A stretch of 29,006 bases of DNA from contig JACQED010000008.1 of assembly GCA_016200785.1 (NCBI GenBank), positions 1 through 29,006 on the forward strand. Reading direction: 5' to 3'. Within the stretch, counting starts at the first letter, position 1. The number at the start of each line of letters is the position of its first letter. The DNA comes from Chloroflexota bacterium (lineage in GTDB: Bacteria; Chloroflexota; Anaerolineae; Anaerolineales; JACQED01). A model generated the notes under the pieces. The model ran no database searches and was not told the DNA's origin. It was given only the letters and a program-made list of their open reading frames with translations. Shown here piece after piece: positions 15,629 to 22,366 of this stretch. The translations under genes and the position numbers were made by a program.

Positions 15629-16842
15629 GCGCCGTGCATGACGCGGTCATTGTAGGCGCTGGCCCGGCAGGTTCTTCGGCAGCTTTTTACCTGGCTCGGC
15701 GTGGGTTCGACGTTCTCCTGCTTGACAAATCTCGCTTCCCGCGTGACAAAACCTGCGGTGACGGCCTGACACCGCGCGCCCTTGCGGTTCTTCGGGACAT
15801 GGGCATTCTGGACGATCTGTTGCGCGTCGGCTGTCGCGTGAGTGGCATAGATATGTTTGCTCCGCGAGGGCATGAGTTAACTGTTCCGGTGCCGAGCGCG
15901 CCAGGGTCAGCCGAGTACCTGTTGATCGTTCCGCGGCTGATTTTGGACGACGCGATCCGCCGGCGAGCGCTCGCCGGCGGCGCAGCCTTCCAGGAGCAAG
16001 TGGACGTCGTCAGCGTCGAGCGCGAGGGGGATGGAGTGGTCGTTCGAGGCGATCAGCTGGGGCGGCCCGTGGCCTTCCGGGCGCGGTTGGCGATCGTCGC
16101 CACAGGCGCCAGCCTCGGGTTGTTACGGACCATGGGCATCGTCGAGCGCGAACCACGCATGATGCTGGCGGCGCGCGCTTACTTTGAGGGCATGGCCGGC
16201 CTAAGCGATCGCATTCAATGCCACTTCGATGGCGTGCCGCTGCCCGGCTACGGCTGGATATTCCCGATTTCGCCCACGGCCGCCAACGTGGGAACCGGGG
16301 TGATCCCTGTCGGCTTGGCCGGCCGCCTCAGGCGAATTCCGCCTCGCCGCATCTTTGATTCCTTTATTCAGACGCCGCTGTTGCAGCGCATACTCGGTTC
16401 GGCTCAGCGTGTCGGCCCCGTCAAAGGCTACCCGATTCGAATTGATTTTCACCAGGCGAGGACGTTTGCCGATCGGGTTCTGCTGGTGGGCGAAGCGGCC
16501 GGTTTGGCAAATCCGCTCACGGGCGAGGGCATTGACTACGCGCTCGAATCCGGCCAGATCGCGGCCGAGCACGTATCGGCGATGCTGGCGAGCGGCGATT
16601 TGTCACCGGCCCGGCTGGCCGGCTACGATCGACAATTGCGACAGCGCTTCCAGCGCCTGTTTGTCATGTCCAGCCGACTCCGCGGACTATATTTTAATCC
16701 GCCGTTGCTCAATCGACTGGTCAAGGCGGCGCGCCGCCACGCCGGCCTGCGATCTATGATCGGCAACGTCACCGTCGGCAACAACGGGCTGGACCAGGGC
16801 CTCTCGCTTGGAACGCTGTTCCAAGTGGCGTTCACCCCGTAG
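15625..16842 (+). CDS. FAD-dependent oxidoreductase of the geranylgeranyl reductase family
   Basis: A 405-residue flavoprotein. The N-terminal Rossmann motif GAGPAG is at 11-16 with the acidic end of strand 2 (LLLDKSRFPRDK), then CGDGLTPRAL, IVATGASLG, PLPGYGWIFPIS and the FAD-ribityl region LLVGEAAGLANPLTGEGIDY. This is the geranylgeranyl reductase pattern (PGYGW, NPLTGEGI), not the HpnE-type desaturase. The family reduces isoprenoid double bonds or oxidises related substrates. Its overlap with the squalene/phytoene synthase gene suggests it saturates or modifies that product, for example giving a reduced C30/C40 chain for the membrane. The motif is GEAAG rather than the commoner GDAAG. The C-terminus (NPPLLNRLVKAARRH) is typical. 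Confidence 0.87.
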   Translation: MSAVHDAVIVGAGPAGSSAAFYLARRGFDVLLLDKSRFPRDKTCGDGLTPRALAVLRDMGILDDLLRVGCRVSGIDMFAPRGHELTVPVPSAPGSAEYLLIVPRLILDDAIRRRALAGGAAFQEQVDVVSVEREGDGVVVRGDQLGRPVAFRARLAIVATGASLGLLRTMGIVEREPRMMLAARAYFEGMAGLSDRIQCHFDGVPLPGYGWIFPISPTAANVGTGVIPVGLAGRLRRIPPRRIFDSFIQTPLLQRILGSAQRVGPVKGYPIRIDFHQARTFADRVLLVGEAAGLANPLTGEGIDYALESGQIAAEHVSAMLASGDLSPARLAGYDRQLRQRFQRLFVMSSRLRGLYFNPPLLNRLVKAARRHAGLRSMIGNVTVGNNGLDQGLSLGTLFQVAFTP

Positions 16843-16850
16843 CAGACTCA

Positions 16851-16875
16851 GGCCGCATTCGGCCCGCGTGCGGCC
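16851..16875. repeat. Inverted repeat after the reductase gene
   Basis: GGCCGCA (16851-16857) and TGCGGCC (16869-16875) form a 7-bp stem around an 11-base GC-rich loop. No T-run follows on the plus strand, so termination is uncertain. Confidence 0.45.
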
Positions 16876-16914
16876 CAAACGAGTGCTCCTCCCTCTTGGG
16901 ATCTTGATAAATCC

Positions 16915-17706
16915 ATGACCGGACAATTTTCTGGCAAAGGTTCCCCCCCTTCCGCTACGCTTCAGGGGCGCGTCGCAGTCGTCACCGGCGCGGGGCGAGG
17001 CATCGGCAAAGCCATCGCCCTCGGCCTCGCCCGCGAAGGCGCGCGGGTTGCCGTCAACGATATCAACCCCGACACCGCCGCTGCGACGGTGAAAGCGATC
17101 GTCGCCGCCGACGGTCAGGCCGCCGAGCACCTCGCCGACGTCGGCAACAAGATGGCCGTGCAGACGATGATCCAATCCGTTCTCGCGCAGTGGGAGCGGA
17201 TTGATATTCTCGTCAACAACGCTGGCATCGAGCCGAAGGCGACGGTGCTGGCGATGGACGAGTGGGACTGGGATAAGACGATGGCGGTGAATCTCAAAGG
17301 TGCGTTCCTTTGCTCGCAGACCGCCGGGCGTGCGATGAAGGAACTCGGCGGCGGGGCGATCGTCAACATCGGCTCGATCGCCGCGCGCGCGTCCGGCCTG
17401 CGCGATCGCTCGGCTTACGCCGCCAGCAAGATGGGGCTGATCGGTTTCAGCCGCGAGTGCGCCCGCGAGTTCGCCGCGTACAACATTCGAGTGAACGTAG
17501 TGTGCCCCGGCGTGATCGAGACCGAGATGACCGCGCACCTGCGCCAGAACGAAGCCCAGATGCAAAAGTGGCTCGAAGACATTCCGCAGGGCCACCTCGG
17601 CGAGCCGGACGATGTCGTCGGCCTCGTCCTATTCCTCTGCTCTGACGCCGCGCGCTACATCACCGGGCAGGCGATCAATGTGGATGGCGGGAAAGTCATG
17701 TGCTGA
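16915..17706 (+). CDS. Short-chain dehydrogenase/reductase, FabG-like
   Basis: A 263-residue classical SDR. It has the NAD(P)-binding motif TGAGRGIG at 24-31, NNAG, catalytic Ser154 (NIGSIAA) and Tyr168-x3-Lys172 (SAYAASK), and the C-terminal INVDGGKVMC. An acidic residue at the end of strand 2 (AVNDINPDTA) favours NAD over NADP. It should oxidise or reduce a beta-hydroxy or alcohol group; the substrate is unknown. The N-terminal 16 residues precede the fold and vary in the family. It starts a plus-strand run with the following unknown gene 11 bases downstream and two DinB-like genes. The ribosome site before ATG 16915 is weak. Confidence 0.92.
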   Translation: MTGQFSGKGSPPSATLQGRVAVVTGAGRGIGKAIALGLAREGARVAVNDINPDTAAATVKAIVAADGQAAEHLADVGNKMAVQTMIQSVLAQWERIDILVNNAGIEPKATVLAMDEWDWDKTMAVNLKGAFLCSQTAGRAMKELGGGAIVNIGSIAARASGLRDRSAYAASKMGLIGFSRECAREFAAYNIRVNVVCPGVIETEMTAHLRQNEAQMQKWLEDIPQGHLGEPDDVVGLVLFLCSDAARYITGQAINVDGGKVMC

Positions 17707-17717
17707 AAGAGTGAAAC

Positions 17718-18581
17718 GTGCAGAACGTCTTCGTCCGTCTCGACGATCGCGCCCGGACGCTGGGCGCGATCCTCGCCCTCACCGATTGGCCCGATCGCGA
17801 GCAGCGCGAGAAGGCGTATCAACCGCATCGGGTGGCCGTGAAAGTCCGCGAGGCCCTGCATCTCAGCACCGCCCACCCGAGCGTCTCCGCGATGCAAAGA
17901 ATGCTGACCGACGGCAGGAGCGTGCAGCAGTTGTATCACGCCGCCTTACTCCCCGATCTGGAGATCGAATCGCACTTGATTCACTTCGCCACCGACGCGC
18001 GCCTCGCCGATTTCTGGGCCGAGACCGCCGCCGATTGGACCGAAGCCGAGACCGATGCGCGGGCGGTCTTTCAACGCTCCGATCTTCCAGCGTTTCTGAT
18101 CAGCCTCTTCGGCGCGCTGGCTCGACAGCCGGCCTTCATTCCGAACTTGCTGTATCCCGGCCGGCAGACGCTGACCGTCGGCCCTTTCGGCAACGAAGTC
18201 GTCGCCCTCGTCCCGCCGCCGCAGGCCTGGGGCGCTTCACAGCCGTGGCGCTACGCCGAACGGCCCGACGAAGCGCTGGCGACGGCTTGCGTGGCGTATT
18301 GCCAATTCATCTTTGACGAGATCGTCTTGGCCCACCCGGAGCCGCTGTCAAGCGTGGCGGCACTGCACCGGGCGCGCGAGCTTTTCTCGCTGGCCGCCAC
18401 CGGTCTCTTTCTGCATGACGCTGACGGCGCGGCCGCGTCGGGCAGTTTCTTGCTACTGGAACGAAAGACGCGCAAACTCGACGCGCTCCCGGCGGCGATC
18501 CGCGCGCTGGAGCAGCGCCTCGGCAGCCGACCGGGCGCGCCGCTCGATTATCTGCCTCTGTGGGCTGCCGATCTGCGATAG
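17718..18581 (+). CDS. Uncharacterised 287-residue soluble protein
   Basis: I do not recognise a family. The protein starts with GTG at 17718, 11 bases after the SDR stop, with an A/G-rich leader. It is mixed alpha/beta with no signal peptide or membrane helix. The N-terminal part (TDWPDREQREKAYQPHRVAV) and the middle (HPSVSAMQRMLTDGRSVQQL, then LYHAALLPDLEIES) are rich in His, Asp and Arg. A hydrophobic middle section (LPAFLISLFGALARQPAF) and a region with VGPFGNEVVALVPP follow. The conserved-looking His and Asp residues might bind a ligand, but that is speculation. Its position between an SDR and DinB-like proteins implies a shared small operon, perhaps detoxification. Confidence 0.75.
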   Translation: MQNVFVRLDDRARTLGAILALTDWPDREQREKAYQPHRVAVKVREALHLSTAHPSVSAMQRMLTDGRSVQQLYHAALLPDLEIESHLIHFATDARLADFWAETAADWTEAETDARAVFQRSDLPAFLISLFGALARQPAFIPNLLYPGRQTLTVGPFGNEVVALVPPPQAWGASQPWRYAERPDEALATACVAYCQFIFDEIVLAHPEPLSSVAALHRARELFSLAATGLFLHDADGAAASGSFLLLERKTRKLDALPAAIRALEQRLGSRPGAPLDYLPLWAADLR

Positions 18582-18608
18582 GATTCTTCATAATGGAAAG
18601 GACACTCA

Positions 18609-19085
18609 ATGCCCGATAGAACGACTACCCTCCGACTCCTGCGTCACTCGGCGCACGATCTCGTCCGTGAAGTCGGAGTGCTTCCCGCCGCCGGGCACTT
18701 GTGGCGGCCGGCCGAAGGCGAATGGTCGGTCCACGAATGCTTGTCCCATCTGCGCGACGTCGAGCGCGAGGTTTTTCTTCAACGCATTCGCCGCGCGGCG
18801 ACCGAAGATCGCCCCTCGTTCGAAATCTTCGACGAAGTGAAGTACCACAAAGAACACTGGAATGCCGACGAGCCGCTCGACGCGATCCTCGCCGGCTTCG
18901 TCAATGCCCGCGCCGAGATCGTCAACGTTCTCGCCGCCGCCGACTGGTCGCGCATCGGCGTTCACGCTTCTCGCGGCCCCATCTCGCTGGGGTGGCAGGC
19001 CGACTACGCCCTCGGCCACACCTGGGAGCACATGAGTCAGATTCTGCGCGCGCGCTTGAGCTACGAACTCTCGGTACGCAAGTAG
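18609..19085 (+). CDS. DinB-like four-helix bundle protein, copy 1
   Basis: A 158-residue DinB/DUF664-superfamily protein: SVHECLSHLRDVEREVFLQR carries the first metal His, and the C-terminal HTWEHMSQILRARL supplies HxxxH, so a three-His metal site is intact. Relatives bind Zn or Ni and include thiol transferases for bacillithiol or mycothiol, or act in stress; the exact role is unknown. GGAAAGGA lies six bases before ATG 18609, a good ribosome site. It is clearly paralogous to the gene at 19154 (shared pattern VH....H.RD.E...FL.R.RR), so a tandem duplication has diverged. It follows the unknown 17718 gene in one run. Confidence 0.85.
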   Translation: MPDRTTTLRLLRHSAHDLVREVGVLPAAGHLWRPAEGEWSVHECLSHLRDVEREVFLQRIRRAATEDRPSFEIFDEVKYHKEHWNADEPLDAILAGFVNARAEIVNVLAAADWSRIGVHASRGPISLGWQADYALGHTWEHMSQILRARLSYELSVRK

Positions 19086-19117
19086 AAACGAACCGGTGGG
19101 TTGTCTTCGCTCGGTGG

Positions 19118-19140
19118 GAGACGTTCCACCGGAACGTCTC
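19118..19140. repeat. Perfect 10-bp palindrome between the DinB-like genes
   Basis: GAGACGTTCC (19118-19127), a three-base loop ACC and GGAACGTCTC (19131-19140) form a perfect hairpin, followed by TAC rather than T-rich sequence. It is probably a dispersed intergenic repeat rather than a terminator, though its hairpin could lower expression of the downstream paralogue. Confidence 0.7.
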
Positions 19141-19153
19141 TACGCCATCGTCC

Positions 19154-19630
19154 ATGGAACAACTCCTGGATTACCGCGCGCGTCTCCTTAAGCGCTTCGA
19201 ATCTCTGCCCGCCGACTTCGCCCAGGTGATTGCGGCGATACCCGAAGCCGAGTGGCATCGGGGCCGAGCGCCGGATGGCCGTACCGTCCACGCGCTCATG
19301 GCTCACGTCCGCGATCTCGAAACGCTGGCCTTCCTGCCTCGCCTCCGGCGCATCCTGACTGAAGAAGATCCGGCGCTGGAGGCTTTTCCCTCACATCGCT
19401 GGAGCGAATCCGGCTACGACGCCGGTGAGCCGATGGACAACTTGCTCGCCGACTACGCCCGCGCTTGCGAGGAAACGTTGCAACTGATACGCAACCTGGA
19501 CTCGGCCGGCTGGTCGCGCGCCGGCTTCCACGCGCCCAACGGCCAGCGCACGGCGCAGTGGTGGGTAGAGCGCGCGTTGACGCACGGGATCGGACACCTT
19601 GAGGAGATCAGAGCGGCGGAGGGGCGGTGA
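19154..19630 (+). CDS. DinB-like four-helix bundle protein, copy 2
   Basis: A 158-residue paralogue of the preceding gene, from ATG 19154 (MEQLLDYRARLLKRF). A longer open frame runs upstream through the first DinB-like gene in another register and is rejected. Metal-site residues are present: VHALMAHVRDLE (His) and ALTHGIGHLEEI (HxxxH). It is the same length as copy 1. The moderate divergence suggests different ligands. It ends before a hairpin at 19653-19687 and converges with the methyltransferase gene. Confidence 0.83.
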   Translation: MEQLLDYRARLLKRFESLPADFAQVIAAIPEAEWHRGRAPDGRTVHALMAHVRDLETLAFLPRLRRILTEEDPALEAFPSHRWSESGYDAGEPMDNLLADYARACEETLQLIRNLDSAGWSRAGFHAPNGQRTAQWWVERALTHGIGHLEEIRAAEGR

Positions 19631-19652
19631 TGGATTGAAGTCAAAGCATCTA

Positions 19653-19687
19653 AAACGGGATGGCTAAACTGCGCGCCAATCCCGTTT
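19653..19687. terminator. Hairpin between convergent genes, possible bidirectional terminator
   Basis: AAACGGGAT (19653-19661) pairs with ATCCCGTTT (19679-19687), with a further GGC/GCC pairing past a bulged A inside. On the minus strand it runs into TTTTAGATGCTTT, a poor T-tract. It lies between the DinB-like gene (plus) and the methyltransferase (minus). Confidence 0.55.
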
Positions 19688-19724
19688 ATCAACATCCCGA
19701 ATTTGCGGTCAAGCCGAGGCGAGG

Positions 19725-20648
19725 CTAACCATCTTCAGGCAATTCGAAAAGTGGCAACATCGCTTCGGCGGATTTTCCGTTGCGCCGCGCTGTAACCCCC
19801 GCTGACAACTTCGCCAGTTCAGGAATAGCGCGGCGGGCGACTCGAATGTAATCGTCGTCAATCTCAATCCCCTTGCTGTCGTAGCCCAGTGCTTCTGCCG
19901 CCGCCAGCGTTGAGCCGCTTCCGGCAAACGGGTCGAGTATTCGCCCGTGGCCGAGCGGCAGGGCCGCCCAGGCGAGCAGGCGAAGGAATTGCTGCGGCTT
20001 CAGGCTAGGGTGAGGCGCGATGTCACGTTCGCGGCGCGGGGTGCGAACGCTGTCTATCACATCCGGGAATGGGTTGCCGCCCGGCAGACGGCGCAAGCCG
20101 CCAGCTTTCCACTGGCGCAAATTTCCAGCCAGCGTGCCTTCAAATGGTTTGCGGAACACGCCCCACGGTTCCCAGCACGAACGCGGCATCGCGCTCACAT
20201 TCGGGAACTCGGCCTCTGCCCCTTTGGGCCGATCGCCGCCTCGCAGTGTCCGCACGAGGCGCACGATCTCGCCGCGCTTCTCAAAACCGGCTTCGGCCAC
20301 TGCGCTGAAGACGACATGTGACCAGAGCGGAGTCGCGGCGATGAAGAGATGCCCGCCGGGGACGAGCGCCGGCAAAAGCAGTTCTGCCCATTGTCCGAAG
20401 AATTCGGCCATCTGCTCCACGTCTTGGGGCGATAGAACAGTGAATCGCGGCAGTGGCGCGCGCTGGCTCCCGCCGATCACTGGCGGGATGCGCCACACTC
20501 CTCCGTGCCCGTTTTTCATCTTGGTGAGTTCCACCCGAGTGAATTCGCGGAAGCCGAACGGCGGGTCGGTGATGACGGCATGAAACGAGCCGGGCGGGCA
20601 AGTCTTTAGCCAGTCAAAACAATCTGCATGTATAATCTCGTACGCCAT
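19725..20648 (-). CDS. Solitary DNA methyltransferase (beta-class N6-adenine or N4-cytosine)
   Basis: A 307-residue methyltransferase. Motif IV DPPF is at residues 28-31 and the SAM-binding motif I FAGSGSTL at 241-248, with a downstream HPSLKPQQFLRLL motif of the KPxxL type; the order IV then I defines the beta class. The long middle (~35-220) is the target-recognition region. DPPF rather than DPPY or SPPY occurs in some N6 and N4 enzymes, so the modified base is not decided. No restriction endonuclease or specificity gene is nearby, so it may be a housekeeping or orphan epigenetic regulator, or a phage-protection enzyme. It starts at ATG 20648, and a minus-strand TATAAT lies 23 bases upstream. 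It converges with the DinB-like genes. Confidence 0.9.
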   Translation of the reverse strand: MAYEIIHADCFDWLKTCPPGSFHAVITDPPFGFREFTRVELTKMKNGHGGVWRIPPVIGGSQRAPLPRFTVLSPQDVEQMAEFFGQWAELLLPALVPGGHLFIAATPLWSHVVFSAVAEAGFEKRGEIVRLVRTLRGGDRPKGAEAEFPNVSAMPRSCWEPWGVFRKPFEGTLAGNLRQWKAGGLRRLPGGNPFPDVIDSVRTPRRERDIAPHPSLKPQQFLRLLAWAALPLGHGRILDPFAGSGSTLAAAEALGYDSKGIEIDDDYIRVARRAIPELAKLSAGVTARRNGKSAEAMLPLFELPEDG

Positions 20649-20671
20649 TCGCGTGTCTCGATCTGCGGTTC

Positions 20672-20677
20672 ATTATA
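20672..20677 (-). promoter_or_regulatory. Perfect -10 box for the methyltransferase
   Basis: TATAAT on the minus strand ends 23 bases before the ATG at 20648. The -35 is weak. It shares the 62-base divergent gap with the crotonase, whose AAAGGGA ribosome site is at 20697-20703. Confidence 0.55.
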
Positions 20678-20710
20678 GCCCAGCCGGGTTACAGTGAAAG
20701 GGAAATCTGC

Positions 20711-21484
20711 ATGACCTACCAATTCATCCTCACCGAAACCCGCGAGCGAGTAGGCCTCGTTCGCCTCAACCGCCCCAAGGAACTCAACGCCCTCAACTCG
20801 ATGGTGATGGAGGAACTCGCCGTCGCGCTCGAAGAATTCGATCGCGACCCCGGCATCGGCTGTATGGTCGTGACTGGGGACGAAAGAGCGTTCGCAGCCG
20901 GGGCCGACATCAAAGAGATGGCCGGCGCGACGACGGTCGAGATGGTTCAGCGCGACGCTATCGCCCGCTGGGATCGCCTCAAGCGGATCAAGAAGCCGAT
21001 CGTCGCCGCCGTATCCGGCTTCTGCCTCGGCGGCGGCAACGAACTGGCGACGGCCTGCGACCTGATCGTCGCCTCCGAGACGGCGCGCTTCGGCCAGCCG
21101 GAGATCAATCTCGGCGTCATGCCGGGGGCCGGCGGCACCCAACGCCTCACGCGCGCCGTGGGCAAGGCGCTGGCGATGGAGATGGTGCTCAATGGCCGGT
21201 TCATCACCGCCGACGAAGCCCTGCGCGCCGGCCTCGTCAACCGCGTCGTCCCGGTCGAGGTCTATCTCGACGAGGCCGTCAAACTCGCCGGCGAGATCGC
21301 CGCCCGCGCGCCGCTGGCCGTCCGCTTCGCCAAAGAAGCGGTCAACAACGCTTTTGAATCATTCCTCGCCGACGGTGTGGCCGACGAACGCCGCGCGTTC
21401 TACATGCTGTTCAGCACCGAGGACCAGAAAGAAGGGATGCAAGCGTTTATCGAAAAGCGGAAGCCGGAGTGGAAGGGGAAGTAG
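20711..21484 (+). CDS. Enoyl-CoA hydratase (canonical crotonase)
   Basis: A 257-residue crotonase with both catalytic Glu present: GGGNELATACDLIVA and FGQPEINLGVMPGAGGTQRL. RLNRPKELNALNS and AFAAGADIKEM form the CoA and oxyanion pocket. It should hydrate trans-2-enoyl-CoA in beta-oxidation. ATG 20711 has AAAGGGA seven bases upstream. It is divergent from the methyltransferase and is the only crotonase of the three in this window that keeps both catalytic Glu, so the other two probably serve different steps. No thiolase or acyl-CoA dehydrogenase is adjacent. Confidence 0.93.
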   Translation: MTYQFILTETRERVGLVRLNRPKELNALNSMVMEELAVALEEFDRDPGIGCMVVTGDERAFAAGADIKEMAGATTVEMVQRDAIARWDRLKRIKKPIVAAVSGFCLGGGNELATACDLIVASETARFGQPEINLGVMPGAGGTQRLTRAVGKALAMEMVLNGRFITADEALRAGLVNRVVPVEVYLDEAVKLAGEIAARAPLAVRFAKEAVNNAFESFLADGVADERRAFYMLFSTEDQKEGMQAFIEKRKPEWKGK

Positions 21485-21507
21485 AGATCGGGGATCGAGA
21501 GAGTTTG

Positions 21508-21516
21508 TGATAGAAT
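21508..21516 (+). promoter_or_regulatory. Extended -10 promoter of the VapC-like pair
   Basis: TGATAGAAT is an extended -10 (TGN then TAGAAT at 21511-21516) 24 bases before ATG 21541. No -35 is evident, as expected for extended -10 promoters. Confidence 0.45.
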
Positions 21517-21527
21517 CGCGACGGAGT

Positions 21528-21533
21528 GGAGGG
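21528..21533 (+). promoter_or_regulatory. Ribosome binding site deciding the antitoxin-like start
   Basis: GGAGGG lies seven bases before ATG 21541, favouring it over the GTG at 21526, which would sit on the site itself. Confidence 0.55.
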
Positions 21534-21540
21534 CAGGAAG

Positions 21541-21870
21541 ATGGCGGCCGTTGCCAGTGAATTGAAGGAATTGAAAAAGCGTGTTAGCACGCTAGAGGCC
21601 AACATCGCGAAGTTTCGGCAAGCACTGCGCCGGCAGGGTAAGTGGCGAGGCAATGGCACATCCAGAATAAAAGCGAAGCCGGAGCACATCGCCGCCGACA
21701 AGGTGTTGGCCGAGGCTGGCCTGTTGGGTGAGCCGCTACCGGAGGATATAGTTCGCGCGGCCCAATGGCTGCGATTGGCGGCCGAGGAAAGACAGCGCGT
21801 GCAAGACGAGATGCGCGCCCTCAAACTTGATCCGCCGTTGTCTCAGATTGTCATTGACAACCGGCGGTAG
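21541..21870 (+). CDS. Coiled-coil protein, probable antitoxin partner of the PIN protein
   Basis: A 109-residue protein starting MAAVASELKELKKRVSTLEA, a heptad coiled-coil over about residues 5-35, then a basic stretch (RRQGKWRGNGTSRIK) and a charged C-terminal helix (AAQWLRLAAEERQRVQDEM). It abuts the PIN gene with no gap (TAG then ATG), the usual antitoxin-toxin order. I see no AbrB, RHH or Phd fold, so if it is an antitoxin it is an atypical one. It would neutralise the PIN RNase and may repress the pair through its basic segment. The role is inferred from position. Confidence 0.65.
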   Translation: MAAVASELKELKKRVSTLEANIAKFRQALRRQGKWRGNGTSRIKAKPEHIAADKVLAEAGLLGEPLPEDIVRAAQWLRLAAEERQRVQDEMRALKLDPPLSQIVIDNRR

Positions 21871-22353
21871 ATGGCGATGGCTTTTTACTACTTCGACGCA
21901 AGTGCGCTGGTCAAGCGATATGTCTCTGAACTCGGCAGCCTCTGGGTGAATCGAATCATTGACGAGGTGGATGCCGACGGCCTGAACACCAATCATGTAT
22001 ATCTGTCTCGGGTGAGTCAGACGGAAGGAGCGGCTGCCTTCAGCATTTTGGAGCGCACCGGGCGCATCTCGCAACGCACACGCGATTTGGTGTACTCCCG
22101 GTTGACCGGAGAACTCAATTCGCTGTTCCGTATCATTGAGGTTGCGCCAGCGACTTTCCAGCAAGCGGCCGAGTTAACTCAACGCCATCCCCTCAAAGCT
22201 TACGACGCCGTGCAACTTGCGGTCGCCCTTGAAGTTCACAACCTGCTGAATCAGCACAGTATTGCCTTGACTTTCGTCTCCGGCGACTCGACTCTCCTCA
22301 AAGCCGCTCAAGCCGAAGGCCTCGCCACCGATAATCCGTTCAACCATTCCTAA
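21871..22353 (+). CDS. PIN-domain ribonuclease, VapC-like
   Basis: A 160-residue PIN protein. Acidic residues of the Mg site are present: YFDASALVKRYV (Asp9), TEGAAAF (Glu), PLKAYDAVQLAVAL (Asp) and FVSGDSTLL (Asp). This set is typical of VapC toxins, which cut tRNA, rRNA or mRNA. It directly follows the coiled-coil gene; ATG 21871 or ATG 21877 (MAFYYF) could start it. Its codon use does not look foreign by eye. Confidence 0.85.
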   Translation: MAMAFYYFDASALVKRYVSELGSLWVNRIIDEVDADGLNTNHVYLSRVSQTEGAAAFSILERTGRISQRTRDLVYSRLTGELNSLFRIIEVAPATFQQAAELTQRHPLKAYDAVQLAVALEVHNLLNQHSIALTFVSGDSTLLKAAQAEGLATDNPFNHS

Positions 22354-22366
22354 TCTCCAATCCATC

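Noticed and set aside
18701..19153. Upstream extension of the second DinB-like gene
   Set aside because: It overlaps the first DinB-like gene in another frame and is Arg-rich noise; the ATG at 19154 aligns with copy 1.
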